Shown here in pieces: positions 53,249 to 63,075 of a stretch of DNA of 64,000 bases (position 1 is the stretch's first letter; each line of letters starts with the position of its first letter). Below the pieces are notes generated by a model. The model was not told the DNA's origin and searched no databases. It saw only the letters and a list, made by a program, of their open reading frames with translations. This DNA is from Janthinobacterium sp. 344. GTDB taxonomy: Bacteria > Pseudomonadota > Gammaproteobacteria > Burkholderiales > Burkholderiaceae_D. Both the position numbers and the translations under genes were made by a program. The stretch is from NCBI RefSeq assembly GCF_900112025.1, contig NZ_FOKL01000007.1, positions 62,001 through 126,000 of the forward strand. The letters run 5' to 3'.

Positions 53249-55402
53249 TCAGAAATCCATGGTGGCCGACAGCCACAGGCGGCGGCCATCCATGCTGTTG
53301 ACATAGCGGTTGGCATAGGTCAAGGCCGGACCCGACCCGGCGCGGTACGGCTGGTAGTCGATGAAGTCCTTGTTGAGCAGGTTGTACACGGCCGCGTTCA
53401 GGGTGACGCGCTTGCTCAGCTGGTAGCTGGTGCCCAGGTGCAGCAGGGTGTAGCCCTTGTAGTCGCCCAGCGCGGCCTTGGCGGCGCGCGTGGCGGCCGA
53501 GGTGCCCGGATCGCGGAAGCGCTCGCTGCGGTATTCGCCGCGCAGCCAGCCGTTCCACTGCGGCGAGATATCCCACGACAGGCGCGCGTTGGCGGCGTGC
53601 CTGGGCGTGTCGCTCAGGGGCTTGCCCGCGTTGCTGCCGCTCTTCTGTTCGCTTTCCGTGTAGGTATAGTTGGCGCTGGCCGACAAGGTCTTGCCCAGCG
53701 GGAAGCGGGTGTTCAGCTCGACGCCGCGCGTGACGGCCTCATCCACGTTGACCGACTGGCCGAAGGCGTCGACGTTGGGCCAGTTGCCGAAGCTGACGCA
53801 GCCGGGACGGTTCGGCGACGGGCGGTAGTCGCAGTTGAGCAAGCCCGTGCCCGTCGTGATCTTGTCCTTGAAGGCGTTGTTGAACAGGGAGCCGCTGGCC
53901 GTCCAGCCGGCCAGGTTGTCGAAGTAGGCGCCGATTTCCGTGGTCGTGCTCGTTTCCGGCTTCAGGTTCGGGCTGCCGACGAGGGGAATCGTGCCCTGGC
54001 CGCCGAAACCGTTGATGCCTGGCGACAATTGTTCCACGCGCGGCGTCTTGTAGCCCTTGCTGACGCCGCCCTTGACGGTCCAGCCCGGGTTGGCGTTCCA
54101 CACGGCATACGCACGGGGGCTGGTCTGGCCGCCGAAGATGCTGTGATCGTCGTAGCGGGCGCCGATGGTCAGGGCGAGATGCTCCAGCACCTGCCATTCG
54201 TCTTCCACGAACAGGGCCTTTTGCGTGAACTCGAATTTCTTGGGCGCCACACCGTCCGTCATCTCCGCTTTCCACCATTGCGCGCCGATGGTGGCCATGT
54301 GCTTGCCCAAAGGCAAGACCAACTTGGTGTCGACCACCTGGCTTTCCACTTCCAGCGTGCGCGCGCTGCCGGCCACGGCGCCCGGCGTGCCTGGCGGAAT
54401 CGTGCGGCCCAGGGTTTCCGTCTTGTTCACCATGTAGCTGCTGTCCAGGGTGCCGAAGCCGAAGCGGCCCGTGTGCGACAGGGTCCACTGGTCGCGCTGG
54501 TATTTCTGCTCGGGGCCGTAGCCGCCCTGCAAGCCCACGGTGCCCAGCTGCTGCTTCGAATTGTCGTAGGTCTGGCGGCCCGCGTCCACGTCGAGCATGA
54601 CGGTGTGGACGCGGTTCGGCGTGAAGGACAGGCGCGCGCCGAAGTTGTCGATGTCCGCGCGCACGGGATTGGCGCCCATGTTCGGGGTGACTTGCGCACC
54701 GGCCGCGCCGTTGTAGCGGATGTCGGCCGCGTCGCGGCGCTGCTTGCTGCCGCGCAGGGACAGGCCCAGCACGTCGGTGGCGATGGGGCCGCTCAGGTAG
54801 AAGCGGCCGCTTTTCACGTCGCCGAAGTCCGCTTCTTCCTGCACGGTGTAGTCGGCCGAGACGGAGCCCATCCACTGCTTGCCCACCTTGCGCGTGATGA
54901 TGTTGATCACGCCGCCCATGGCGTCCGAGCCGTACAGGGTCGACATGGGGCCGCGGATGATCTCGATGCGCTCGATGGCCGCCAGCGGCGGCATGAAGCT
55001 CGTCTGCGTGCCGCCGAAGCCGTTCGGCGTGACGTTGCCTGCCGCGTTCTGGCGGCGGCCATCGATCAGGATCAGGGTGTAGTCGCTGGGCATGCCGCGG
55101 ATGCTGATGTTCATGCCGCCCGTCTTGTCGGCCGCCGCGCCCACGTCGATGCCTTCCACGCTTTCCAGCGCCTGCGTCAGGTTGCCGAAGCGTTCCTTCG
55201 ACAATTCTTCGCGTGTCAGCACGGTGATCGAGGCGGGCGCCTGTTTGATATCCTGCTCGAAACCGGAGGCGGAGACGACCACTTCCGGCATGCTGGCAGG
55301 CGTGCCCGTCTGGGCGCTGGCCGGCAGCCAGGACAGGGCGGCCAGGGCCAGGGCTAGAGTGGTGGGACGCGGCAGTGGCGCGCGGCGGGTGCGGTGGGAC
55401 AT
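53249..55402 (-). CDS. TonB-dependent outer-membrane receptor
   Basis: A 717-residue outer-membrane receptor of the FepA/CirA/BtuB type. The signal peptide ends near LPASAQ. There is no STN domain, so it transports without surface signalling. A TonB-box-like MPEVVVSAS, plug (IDVGAAADKTGGMNISIRGM, IEIIRGPMSTLYGSDAMGGV) and barrel end in LWLSATMDF with terminal Phe. The start ATG at 55402 has AGGAG upstream; an upstream in-frame extension of 31 residues has no receptor character. It likely imports an iron complex (Fur-like site upstream) and sits between regulator and kinase genes of a two-component pair. Confidence 0.92.
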   Translation of the reverse strand: MSHRTRRAPLPRPTTLALALAALSWLPASAQTGTPASMPEVVVSASGFEQDIKQAPASITVLTREELSKERFGNLTQALESVEGIDVGAAADKTGGMNISIRGMPSDYTLILIDGRRQNAAGNVTPNGFGGTQTSFMPPLAAIERIEIIRGPMSTLYGSDAMGGVINIITRKVGKQWMGSVSADYTVQEEADFGDVKSGRFYLSGPIATDVLGLSLRGSKQRRDAADIRYNGAAGAQVTPNMGANPVRADIDNFGARLSFTPNRVHTVMLDVDAGRQTYDNSKQQLGTVGLQGGYGPEQKYQRDQWTLSHTGRFGFGTLDSSYMVNKTETLGRTIPPGTPGAVAGSARTLEVESQVVDTKLVLPLGKHMATIGAQWWKAEMTDGVAPKKFEFTQKALFVEDEWQVLEHLALTIGARYDDHSIFGGQTSPRAYAVWNANPGWTVKGGVSKGYKTPRVEQLSPGINGFGGQGTIPLVGSPNLKPETSTTTEIGAYFDNLAGWTASGSLFNNAFKDKITTGTGLLNCDYRPSPNRPGCVSFGNWPNVDAFGQSVNVDEAVTRGVELNTRFPLGKTLSASANYTYTESEQKSGSNAGKPLSDTPRHAANARLSWDISPQWNGWLRGEYRSERFRDPGTSAATRAAKAALGDYKGYTLLHLGTSYQLSKRVTLNAAVYNLLNKDFIDYQPYRAGSGPALTYANRYVNSMDGRRLWLSATMDF

Positions 55403-55467
55403 GCAAACTCCTGAACGGTGGATTAGTGATTGGTCTGATTTGCTGAGGTAATGGGAATCATGAAAGC

Positions 55468-55488
55468 AATAAGAATCATTTACAATTG
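55468..55488 (-). promoter_or_regulatory. Fur-like site upstream of the TonB receptor gene
   Basis: AATAAGAATCATTTACAATT carries the AATCATT core of a Fur half-site within an AT-rich patch. It is a partial match (about 12 of 19 positions by eye) and weaker than the box at 39124. Confidence 0.45.
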
Positions 55489-55622
55489 CAGGCATTCTTT
55501 CCCCAAAAATATTTCGCTCTGGATCTTGCGCAGAAGTTCTTAAGAGATTCTTAACAAGCGCACGCCATCATGCACACTCTTTTCCAGGCCCAGCCCATGC
55601 ACCTAGTCGCCAGCGCACACCG

Positions 55623-57020
55623 ATGGAAACCGCGCGCCCGCGCAATGGCGGTGGCCGCATGAGCGGCCCTGCCTGGCGCCACTGGTCGCTGCGGCGCAAC
55701 TTGCTGGCCGTGCTGCTGGGCCTGACCCTGGCCCTGTGGGTGGGCAGCGCCGCCATCGTCTACGTGGAAGCGCGCCGCGAAAGCCAGGAACTGTTCGACC
55801 AGTCGCTGATCGAGACGGGGCACCTGCTGCTGTCGCTGGTGGAAAAGGACGTGCGCGAGCATGGCTTGACGGGCCCGATCGACCTGCCCCTGCGCGGCCA
55901 CCCGAACCCCCACCATTATTTGCTGTTCAAGGTGCGCGACGCGCAGCAGCGCGTGCTGTACCGCAACGATGCGGCGTCCGATATCAGCCTGTCGCGCAGC
56001 GCGCCCGATGGCCTGTCGTGGACCACGATCGCGGGCCAGCGCTGGCGCCTGTATTCGCTGTGGGACCAGCCGCGCAGCCTGCAATTGCTGGTGGCCGAGC
56101 CGACCAGCCACCGCGACGACATCAGCCGCGGCTTCTTTTACCGCATCGCGCTCTTCGGCTTGCTGCTGGTGGCGCTGGCCACCGCCGCCATCTGGTGGAG
56201 CATCCACCGCGTGTTTCGTGTGCTGCAGGCATCGGCCGATGAGGTCTCGGCGCGCACGCCGCATGACCTGGTCGACGTCAGGCTGCACGGCGCGCCGGCC
56301 GAGCTGCATCCGTTGCTGCTGGAAATTAACCGCCTGTTTGGCCGGGTGCGGCACAGCCGCGACAACGAGCAGCGCTTCACGGCCGATGCGGCGCACGAAT
56401 TGCGCACGCCGCTGGCCGCCATCAAGACCAATCTGCAAGTGCTGCAGCGGGCCCGCAGCGCGGACGAGCGCGAGGAATTCATCGGCGCGCTGGGCGCCAG
56501 CGTGGAACGCGCCACGCGCCTGGTCAACCAGCTGCTGGCGCTGGCGCGGCTGGACCCGCAGGCGCCGGCCGGGGCGGCACTGGCGGCGGGCGACCTGGCG
56601 CCGCTGCTGGCAGGGCAGCATGCGCAGTGGCAGGCGCTGGCCGCGCCGTATCAATTGTCGCTGACGGTGGCCGCGGCGACGGCGCCGTGCGCGCTGGACG
56701 CGGACAGCCTGCAGATCCTGCTGCGCAACCTGGTCGACAATGCGCTGCGCTACACGCCGGCGCCGGGTGCCGTCGTCGTCAGTTGCGGGGTGGAGGAGGG
56801 GCGCAGTGTCCTGCGCGTGGCCGATACGGGGCCGGGCATCGCCGAGGAAATGCACGCGCGCGTGTTCGAGCGCTTCGTGCGTCTTGGCGGCGCACAGCTG
56901 CCTGGCAGCGGGCTGGGATTGTCCATCGTGCGCCGCATCGCCGAACGGCATGGCGCGCAGATTGTGCTGGGGGCCGGCCTGCAGGGCCGGGGACTGGCGG
57001 TGACCGTCATCTTTCCATGA
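55623..57020 (+). CDS. QseC-like sensor histidine kinase
   Basis: A 465-residue membrane kinase. TM1 is about residues 26-48, a short periplasmic domain (about 49-173), TM2 about 174-193, a HAMP-like linker, then HisKA with DAAHELRTPLAAIKTNLQ (His258) and HATPase with LLRNLVDNALRYTP, DTGPGIAEEM and GSGLGLSIVRRIAERHG. It pairs by type and strand with the QseB-like regulator at 52519. ATG 55623 is used; an ATG at 55659 is possible. It ends 27 bp from the convergent di-heme enzyme gene. Confidence 0.92.
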   Translation: METARPRNGGGRMSGPAWRHWSLRRNLLAVLLGLTLALWVGSAAIVYVEARRESQELFDQSLIETGHLLLSLVEKDVREHGLTGPIDLPLRGHPNPHHYLLFKVRDAQQRVLYRNDAASDISLSRSAPDGLSWTTIAGQRWRLYSLWDQPRSLQLLVAEPTSHRDDISRGFFYRIALFGLLLVALATAAIWWSIHRVFRVLQASADEVSARTPHDLVDVRLHGAPAELHPLLLEINRLFGRVRHSRDNEQRFTADAAHELRTPLAAIKTNLQVLQRARSADEREEFIGALGASVERATRLVNQLLALARLDPQAPAGAALAAGDLAPLLAGQHAQWQALAAPYQLSLTVAAATAPCALDADSLQILLRNLVDNALRYTPAPGAVVVSCGVEEGRSVLRVADTGPGIAEEMHARVFERFVRLGGAQLPGSGLGLSIVRRIAERHGAQIVLGAGLQGRGLAVTVIFP

Positions 57021-57047
57021 CGGCACCGCCAGCGGTGCTTCACGCGC

Positions 57048-60000
57048 CTACAGCGACTTCAGGAACGCCAGCAGCGCGTCGCGCTCTGTTTTCGACAGGT
57101 TCTCGAAACGCTGGCGCGCCTTGCCGCCTTCGCCGCCGTGCCACAGGATCGCCTCCGTCAGGCTGCGCGCGCGGCCGTCATGCAGGTAGCCGGCCTTGCC
57201 GCCGTTGCCCATGACTTTTTCCGTGTAGCCGATGCCCCACAGGGGCGCCGTGCGCCACATGCTGCCCTGCGCCTGGCCTTCGCTGAACTTGTCGGCCAGC
57301 CCGGGGCCCATGTCGTGCAGCAGCAGGTCGGTGTACGGGCGGATGGTCTGGTTGCGCAGTTCCGCAAACAGGTGTCCGGCGCCCGTCTTCATTTCCACCG
57401 TGTGGCAGGCGGCGCAGCGCATGCCCTGGAACAGCCTGGAACCGGCGGCCACCTGCTGCGGGTCGACCTTGAGTTCCTCGATCGGCGCCACGCCTTTCGG
57501 GAAGCCGCTGGCGATGCTGCGCTGGGCCGGCACGGCCACCAGGGCCAGGTATTGCGTGATCGACTGCAGGTCCGCCTCCGAGATGCCGGGCTGCGCGCCG
57601 CCCGCCGCGCAGGCCGCCGGTCCGGCCATGCAGGCGCGGTTGCGGTACACGGGCGAGGTGACGGCCATGTCCAGCAGCAGCGCGTCGGCCGCCTGGTGGC
57701 GCAAGGTGGCCTTGGAGGCTTTCCAGCCGAAGCGGCCCAGGCGCACGGCGCCCGTTTCCGGATCAAACACATAGTTGGGCTGTCCCTTGACGCCGTCGGC
57801 GTCCGGCGTGGCGCGGGCGCGCGCCAGGATGTCGGCTTCCGGCACGGCTTCGAGCAGGCCCGTGCCGATCATCGGCGGCGCCGCGCGCAGCGAGACGATG
57901 GCGGGCACGGGGCCTTCGAAGGCCAGGGTCGGCTGGCGCAGTTCCACCTGCGTGCCATCGGCCAGGGTGGTCTTGCTCGTCGTGAAACCGCCCACGCTGA
58001 CACTGTTGCCCCAGTTTTGCGGCACGCCGGAAGGCGAGACGGCATTCATCTGGATCGCCGTGCCATATTGCGGGTGGGGCACCTGCTGGCCGGCCGCATT
58101 CAGGCTGGCGACGCGCACGGCCATCGTGTCGAGTCGCTGGTTCAGGGTCACGGGCGCCGGGCTGCGGCCATTGTTGACGTGGCAGGCGATGCATGCCGAC
58201 TGGGCGTAGCGCTGCCCCTGCAGCTTGACGGCCGGCGCATAGCGGTCGTTGCCGCCCTCGTTGTGCTCGCCGGTGGTGAAATTCGTGTGCACCAGGCGCC
58301 GACCCTCGACGAAGCGCTGCATGTTCTGCATGCCGATATGGTTGTGCGGCTGCTGGAACATGAAGAGGGCATTGTCCGAGTAGTTATACGACACGGAACC
58401 GAGGCCGCCGGACAGCGTTTCTTCCGGCAGCGGCACGGAATTGAGGCGCGGCTGCACGCCGTACCAGGGCCGCAGGCCCGCGCCCACCACGTAGGTCCAT
58501 TCGTACGAGTAGTAGCGGATGCCGCCGTCGTCGCCCTTCGAGGCCATCGAGGCGGTGGTGGAAAACATCGATGGCGAGACTTCGATGATGTCGCCCGCCG
58601 TCAGCGCGCGCGCCTTGACGTCCGTACCGTTCGGCATGCCGCCGGCATCGAGGCCGCCATGGCCGGGATACTCCTTGATCAAGAGGGTGCAGGCGCCGTT
58701 GATGCCGTTGGCGTTCGTCAGGCGATCATTGGCGGGGTAGGCCATCGGCTTGCAGACGGGGACATTGCGGTCCACCAGTTCGCCGGGCGACATCCAGCCG
58801 TAGCCCGTCACGCCGGGACGGTCGAAGCCGCGGAAGAAGGCCACGCCGCCGGAGAGGAAGTCGACGGTGGTGTACTGGTTGACGATCAGGGTGGGCCGGG
58901 TGACGCCGCGTACCTTGCTGTTGTCGATGATCTCCACGCCCCAGGTGCGGTTCTTGAAGTATTGCGGCACGAAGGTGAGGTAGTTGCCGGGTCCCTTGTC
59001 CTGCGGCAGGCCCGTGACGGGATCGACCGTTTCATTCGGGCCGTAGCCGATTTCATTCCACTCTTCGCCCCGTTCGCGGCCGTGGCGCGCCAGGCCGCGC
59101 GCGCCGAAGCGCGTCACCAGGGTGCCGTCGGCGAGCGTGAATTGCAGGCTTTCCAGCGGCTGCGCGGCGGCCGGCAGCGGCGTCATGCCGGTGCCGTCCT
59201 GGGGAAATTTCAGCGCCGAGGTGGCGGTGGAAGGCAGGCTGTTGTCGCTGCCCGGCGCCTTGAAGTTCACTTCCAGCAGCGAATAGCCGTACTGCGTGGC
59301 GCGCGCCACGCCCTGCAGGCGGATGTAGCGCGCATGCACGCCCAGGTTGAAGAATTCCTCGGTGCCGCCGCGGCCATTGCTCACGTAGCGGATCTGCGAC
59401 CATTGCTGGCCGTCGTCGGACACCTGCAGCGCGTACTGCTTGCCATACGCGTTTTCCCACAGCAGTTTCATGTAGCCGACGGGCGTCCTGGCGCCGAAGT
59501 CGAACTGGATCCAGGCGCCATCCTCGAACTTGCTGGCCCAGCGCGTGCCGGTCTTGCCATCGATGGCCATGGCGGCCGACATACCGTTGTTTTCCACGGG
59601 CGACGACGTGGCGGCCACGGGGCGGATATCCGCGCCGGGCTGGCTTGGGTCGCTGCTCACGGGCGGCGGTTCGGTGACGGGCGGCGTCACCGGCGGCAGG
59701 GCAGGCGTGCCCGAGAACGCCTGGATTTCAAAGATGGAATAGCCGTACTGGCCCGAGCGCTTCACGCCCTGCATGCGCAGGTAGCGTCCTTGGGCGGCAA
59801 AGCCCGAGAGGTCCTCGATGCCGCCCTGGCTGTCGTCGACGCGCTGCACGGTGGTCCAGTGCGTGTTGTCGTCCGAGACCTGCAGCAGGTAGGCGCTGGC
59901 GTGCGCGTTTTCCCAGGCGATGCGCACGCGCGTGATGGTGTGCGTGATGCCGAAATCGAGCGTCAGGTATTCATTGTCGGAAAAGCCGCTGCCCCAGCGC

Positions 60001-60260
60001 GTGCTGTCGTTGCGGTCGATGGCGGCGCTGGCCGACAAGTCGCCCCGTTCGGCCGAACTGGCCGTGGCGGCGACGGGCGTCAGCGCCGTTTCCGCGCCGG
60101 TTTGCGCCAGCAGGCGCTGCGCCATGGGCGGCGCGCTGGCGCTGTCGCCGCCACCGCCGCATGCCGCCAGCAGCATGGCCAGGGCCAGCGGCAGGCCCCG
60201 TCTGGAAAAACGCTGAAGGCCAGGCCGTTGCGGCCGGTGCCGAAGCAGGGATAGGTGCAT
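57048..60260 (-). CDS. Di-heme oxidoreductase lipoprotein with two discoidin-like domains
   Basis: A 1070-residue envelope protein. The lipobox is LLAACGGGGDS (Cys34). Two repeats follow (about 60-190 and 205-340), each like an F5/8-type-C (discoidin) domain: TRWGSGFSDNEYLTLDFG with GYSIFEIQAFSG, and TRWASKFEDGAWIQFDFG with GYSLLEVNFKAPG. The remaining 700 residues are a di-heme oxidoreductase (thiol oxidoreductase/DUF1111 type) with heme sites CIACH and CAACH and YLHDGRARSLTEAILWHGGE at the end. The discoidin-like units may bind carbohydrate. The electron donor is not determined. Confidence 0.85.
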   Translation of the reverse strand: MHLSLLRHRPQRPGLQRFSRRGLPLALAMLLAACGGGGDSASAPPMAQRLLAQTGAETALTPVAATASSAERGDLSASAAIDRNDSTRWGSGFSDNEYLTLDFGITHTITRVRIAWENAHASAYLLQVSDDNTHWTTVQRVDDSQGGIEDLSGFAAQGRYLRMQGVKRSGQYGYSIFEIQAFSGTPALPPVTPPVTEPPPVSSDPSQPGADIRPVAATSSPVENNGMSAAMAIDGKTGTRWASKFEDGAWIQFDFGARTPVGYMKLLWENAYGKQYALQVSDDGQQWSQIRYVSNGRGGTEEFFNLGVHARYIRLQGVARATQYGYSLLEVNFKAPGSDNSLPSTATSALKFPQDGTGMTPLPAAAQPLESLQFTLADGTLVTRFGARGLARHGRERGEEWNEIGYGPNETVDPVTGLPQDKGPGNYLTFVPQYFKNRTWGVEIIDNSKVRGVTRPTLIVNQYTTVDFLSGGVAFFRGFDRPGVTGYGWMSPGELVDRNVPVCKPMAYPANDRLTNANGINGACTLLIKEYPGHGGLDAGGMPNGTDVKARALTAGDIIEVSPSMFSTTASMASKGDDGGIRYYSYEWTYVVGAGLRPWYGVQPRLNSVPLPEETLSGGLGSVSYNYSDNALFMFQQPHNHIGMQNMQRFVEGRRLVHTNFTTGEHNEGGNDRYAPAVKLQGQRYAQSACIACHVNNGRSPAPVTLNQRLDTMAVRVASLNAAGQQVPHPQYGTAIQMNAVSPSGVPQNWGNSVSVGGFTTSKTTLADGTQVELRQPTLAFEGPVPAIVSLRAAPPMIGTGLLEAVPEADILARARATPDADGVKGQPNYVFDPETGAVRLGRFGWKASKATLRHQAADALLLDMAVTSPVYRNRACMAGPAACAAGGAQPGISEADLQSITQYLALVAVPAQRSIASGFPKGVAPIEELKVDPQQVAAGSRLFQGMRCAACHTVEMKTGAGHLFAELRNQTIRPYTDLLLHDMGPGLADKFSEGQAQGSMWRTAPLWGIGYTEKVMGNGGKAGYLHDGRARSLTEAILWHGGEGGKARQRFENLSKTERDALLAFLKSL

Positions 60261-60584
60261 GTTCTCTTCCTTGTTGTTATTGATTAAGCGAGATGAATAA
60301 TGAGATTGGCCAGACTGGTTGTTCCCACCTCCCTGCCACTGCCGCCGCGCGACCGCATGCGCGCCGGCGTCACTGCGTCGCCTGGCGGCCGGAAGGCGGC
60401 AAGACGGAACTATGGCGTCTGGACTGGGAGAGGTGATTTAATTGCCGCATGGCAATATTTTCCATAAGTTATAGAAGCGCAGGAAGCCTGTCAAGCGGCT
60501 TGCCGTGCTGATCATCAAATCGTCATGCCGGCCTGATTTTTCGCACTATCGCGGTGCGGAACATGAAAAAAAATACGCGACAGC
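60261..60584. other. Divergent intergenic region, no gene found
   Basis: These 324 bp separate the leftward di-heme gene from the rightward YcaQ-type gene. Short ATG frames exist but none looks protein-like. An AT-rich patch around 60440-60470 (GCAATATTTTCCATAAGTTA) may hold a promoter. No RNA gene is visible. Confidence 0.5.
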
Positions 60585-61976
60585 ATGAAAAAAATTCAGC
60601 AAAAAAGTCCGGGTGCGCGGTGGGAATGCGGTATCTTCCTGAAATGCCCGCCGACGGCGCGCGCCACCTTTTTTGCCGAGGAAGATCCGACCTTGCCCAC
60701 CTTGCCGATCCTGCCGCCACCTTCTTGCGCACCGCTGTCCCTGGCCGCCGCCCGCGCCCTGCACCTGGCCGCGCAAGGCTTGCTGCAGGCGCGGCGCAAA
60801 AAAGCCGTCAAGGCCGACGTGCTGGCCGCCATCCGCCAGATGGGCGTGCTGCAGATCGACACCATCCACGTGGTGGCGCGCAGCCCGTACCTGGTGCTGT
60901 GGAGCCGGCTGGGCGACTATCCGCAGCCGTGGCTGGAGCAGCTGCTGGCCGAGGGCGCGCTGTTCGAATACTGGGCGCATGAAGCCTGCTTCGTGCCCAT
61001 CGAAGACTATGGACTGTACCGCCACCGCATGCTCGATCCTGCCGCCATGGGCTGGAAGTATTCGGTGAAATGGATGGCCGAGCAGGGCGAGGCTGTGGCG
61101 TCGGTGCTCGAGCACATCCGCGCCAACGGCGCCGCGCGTTCGGCCGACTTCGAGCGCACGGATGGGCAGGCGGGCGGCTGGTGGAGCTGGAAGCCGGAAA
61201 AGCGCTCGCTCGAAGTGCTGTTCACGTCGGGCGTGCTGATGATCGCCAGACGCCATCAGTTCCAGCGCTATTACGACCTGGCCGAGCGGGTGCTGCCGGA
61301 CTGGCACGACGGCCTGCTGCCGTCGGAAGAGCAGGTGCGGCGGCGCCTGCTGCTGGCCAGCGTGAAGGCGCTGGGCCTGGCGCGCGCCAGCTGGATCAGC
61401 GACTACTTCCGCACCAAACAGTCACGCGCCAGCCTGGCGCACGATCTGCAGGCGCTGGTGGACGAGGGCGCGCTGCTGCGCTGCACGGTGGACGGCTGGA
61501 GCGACGCCGTCTACGTGCATGCCGATCACGCGGACCTGGCGCGCGCGGCCGCCGCCGGCAAGCTGGCGCCCACCCTGACGACGATCCTGTCGCCTTTTGA
61601 TCCTGTCGTGTGGGACCGGCGCCGCGCGCTCGAACTGTTCGGCTTCGACTACCGGCTCGAATGCTATACGCCCGCCGAGAAGCGCCGCTATGGCTACTTC
61701 ACCTTGCCGATCCTGCGCCGTGGCGCGCTGGTGGGCCGCCTGGACGCCAAGGCGCACCGCGCGCAGGGGCGCTTCGAGATCAAGTCGCTGGCGCTGGAAG
61801 AGGGCGTGCGCGTCAGTCCCCGCCTGGTGCAGGACGTGGCCGGCGCCGTGCGGCGCCTGGCGCTCTGGCATGCCTGCCCGCAGGTCGAGATAGTCCAGGC
61901 GCAGCCGGCAGCCTTCGGCGCGCAGCTGGCGGCCGCCCTGCACGACGGCGGCGCTGCCGCAAGGCAGGCCGCATGA
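60585..61976 (+). CDS. YcaQ-type winged-helix DNA glycosylase
   Basis: A member of the winged-helix YcaQ/AlkX family, which unhooks interstrand DNA crosslinks and removes bulky alkylated bases. The QxD catalytic motif is intact in MGVLQIDTIHVVARSP (Gln88-Asp90 when counted from 60585). Other conserved segments are LFEYWAHEACFVP and LSPFDPVVWDRRRALELFGF. The frame from ATG 60585 (463 residues) begins with about 50 unconserved residues. A TTG at 60693 with GAGGAAG upstream would start closer to the conserved LSLAAARALHLAAQG. The stop overlaps the next start (ATGA). Confidence 0.85.
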   Translation: MKKIQQKSPGARWECGIFLKCPPTARATFFAEEDPTLPTLPILPPPSCAPLSLAAARALHLAAQGLLQARRKKAVKADVLAAIRQMGVLQIDTIHVVARSPYLVLWSRLGDYPQPWLEQLLAEGALFEYWAHEACFVPIEDYGLYRHRMLDPAAMGWKYSVKWMAEQGEAVASVLEHIRANGAARSADFERTDGQAGGWWSWKPEKRSLEVLFTSGVLMIARRHQFQRYYDLAERVLPDWHDGLLPSEEQVRRRLLLASVKALGLARASWISDYFRTKQSRASLAHDLQALVDEGALLRCTVDGWSDAVYVHADHADLARAAAAGKLAPTLTTILSPFDPVVWDRRRALELFGFDYRLECYTPAEKRRYGYFTLPILRRGALVGRLDAKAHRAQGRFEIKSLALEEGVRVSPRLVQDVAGAVRRLALWHACPQVEIVQAQPAAFGAQLAAALHDGGAAARQAA

Positions 61977-62965
61977 TGCTGCCACCGGCCCCTGCCGACG
62001 TGCTGGACGCGGATGGCGTGCCCCGTTTTGGCCGCTATGCGGGCCTGGCCGGCGCCTTCGATTGGGCCGCGCTGGCGCCGCCGCACGCGCGCGGCGCCGT
62101 CTGGCGTTTGTTCCACCACAAACGCTGGCACTACGTGGCGCTGTCCACGCCCAGCGTCTTTTGCGGCGTGGCCATCGTCGACCTGGGCTGGACCAGCACG
62201 GCGTTCGCGTATGCCTTCGACCGCCACAAGGGCAAGATCGTGGCGAGCTTTTCGCAGGATGGCGTGCCGGGCTTGAGCGCATCGGTGGCGCCGCATGCGG
62301 GTGCTTCCAGCCGCTTCCGCTTCCTGTCGCACGTGATCTCCATCGAGGCCCAGCCCCAGCAGCGCTACCGCCTGCTGCTCGATTGCGGCCATTTCGGCAT
62401 CGACGCGGAATTCGGCCCGCCCGTGGCGCCCACCCTGCTGGCCGTCGGCCCCGTGGGCGAAGGCGGCGCCGTGCATGCGACGCAAAAGTCGGGCGGCTTG
62501 CCGCTATGGGGCACGCTGCGCTGCGGCGCCATGGGCTACAGCCTGGACGACGGCGTGGCCAGCTTCGATTATTCGAACGGCTTGCTGGCGCGCGAGACGG
62601 AATGGCGCTGGGCTTCGGCGCACAGCCTGGACCTCGGTTTCAACCTGCAGGCCGGCTATTTCGGCGCGCACGAAAATGCGCTGTGGCTCGACGGCCAGCT
62701 GCATGCGCTGGGCCGCGCGCATTTCGACTTCAATCCCGACAACCCGCTGGCGCCGTGGCACGTATGGACGGACGACGATCTGCTGGACCTGCACTTCAAG
62801 CCGGAAGGGGCGCGGCGCGAGGATAAAAACCTGTGGATCGCCGCCAGCCGCTACATCCAGCCCATCGGCACCTTCAGCGGCTGGGTGCGCGCCAGCGCGG
62901 AGTCGCCCAAGCGCATCGTGGCGCAGCTGGCGGGCGTGACGGAAAGCCACCGCTCGCGCTGGTAG
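61973..62965 (+). CDS. DUF2804-family protein
   Basis: A 330-residue protein with strand-rich, aromatic composition and Gly/Trp motifs (FHHKRWHYVALSTP, TEWRWASAHS, NPLAPWHVWTDDDLLDLHFK) that match the DUF2804 family as I recall it. These proteins are predicted jelly-roll or lipocalin-like folds with no established activity. The ATG overlaps the glycosylase stop by four bases (ATGA), so the two are translationally coupled. Confidence 0.8.
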   Translation: MMLPPAPADVLDADGVPRFGRYAGLAGAFDWAALAPPHARGAVWRLFHHKRWHYVALSTPSVFCGVAIVDLGWTSTAFAYAFDRHKGKIVASFSQDGVPGLSASVAPHAGASSRFRFLSHVISIEAQPQQRYRLLLDCGHFGIDAEFGPPVAPTLLAVGPVGEGGAVHATQKSGGLPLWGTLRCGAMGYSLDDGVASFDYSNGLLARETEWRWASAHSLDLGFNLQAGYFGAHENALWLDGQLHALGRAHFDFNPDNPLAPWHVWTDDDLLDLHFKPEGARREDKNLWIAASRYIQPIGTFSGWVRASAESPKRIVAQLAGVTESHRSRW

Positions 62966-63075
62966 GCGCGCGCGGTTTTTTCGTGAAACGCTTTGCAAAG
63001 TCAAATTTTTTTGGCAAGGCATCCGATACACTGGGGGATACCTTTCGCCACTCCGGCAAACCATGAGGCCAGAAC

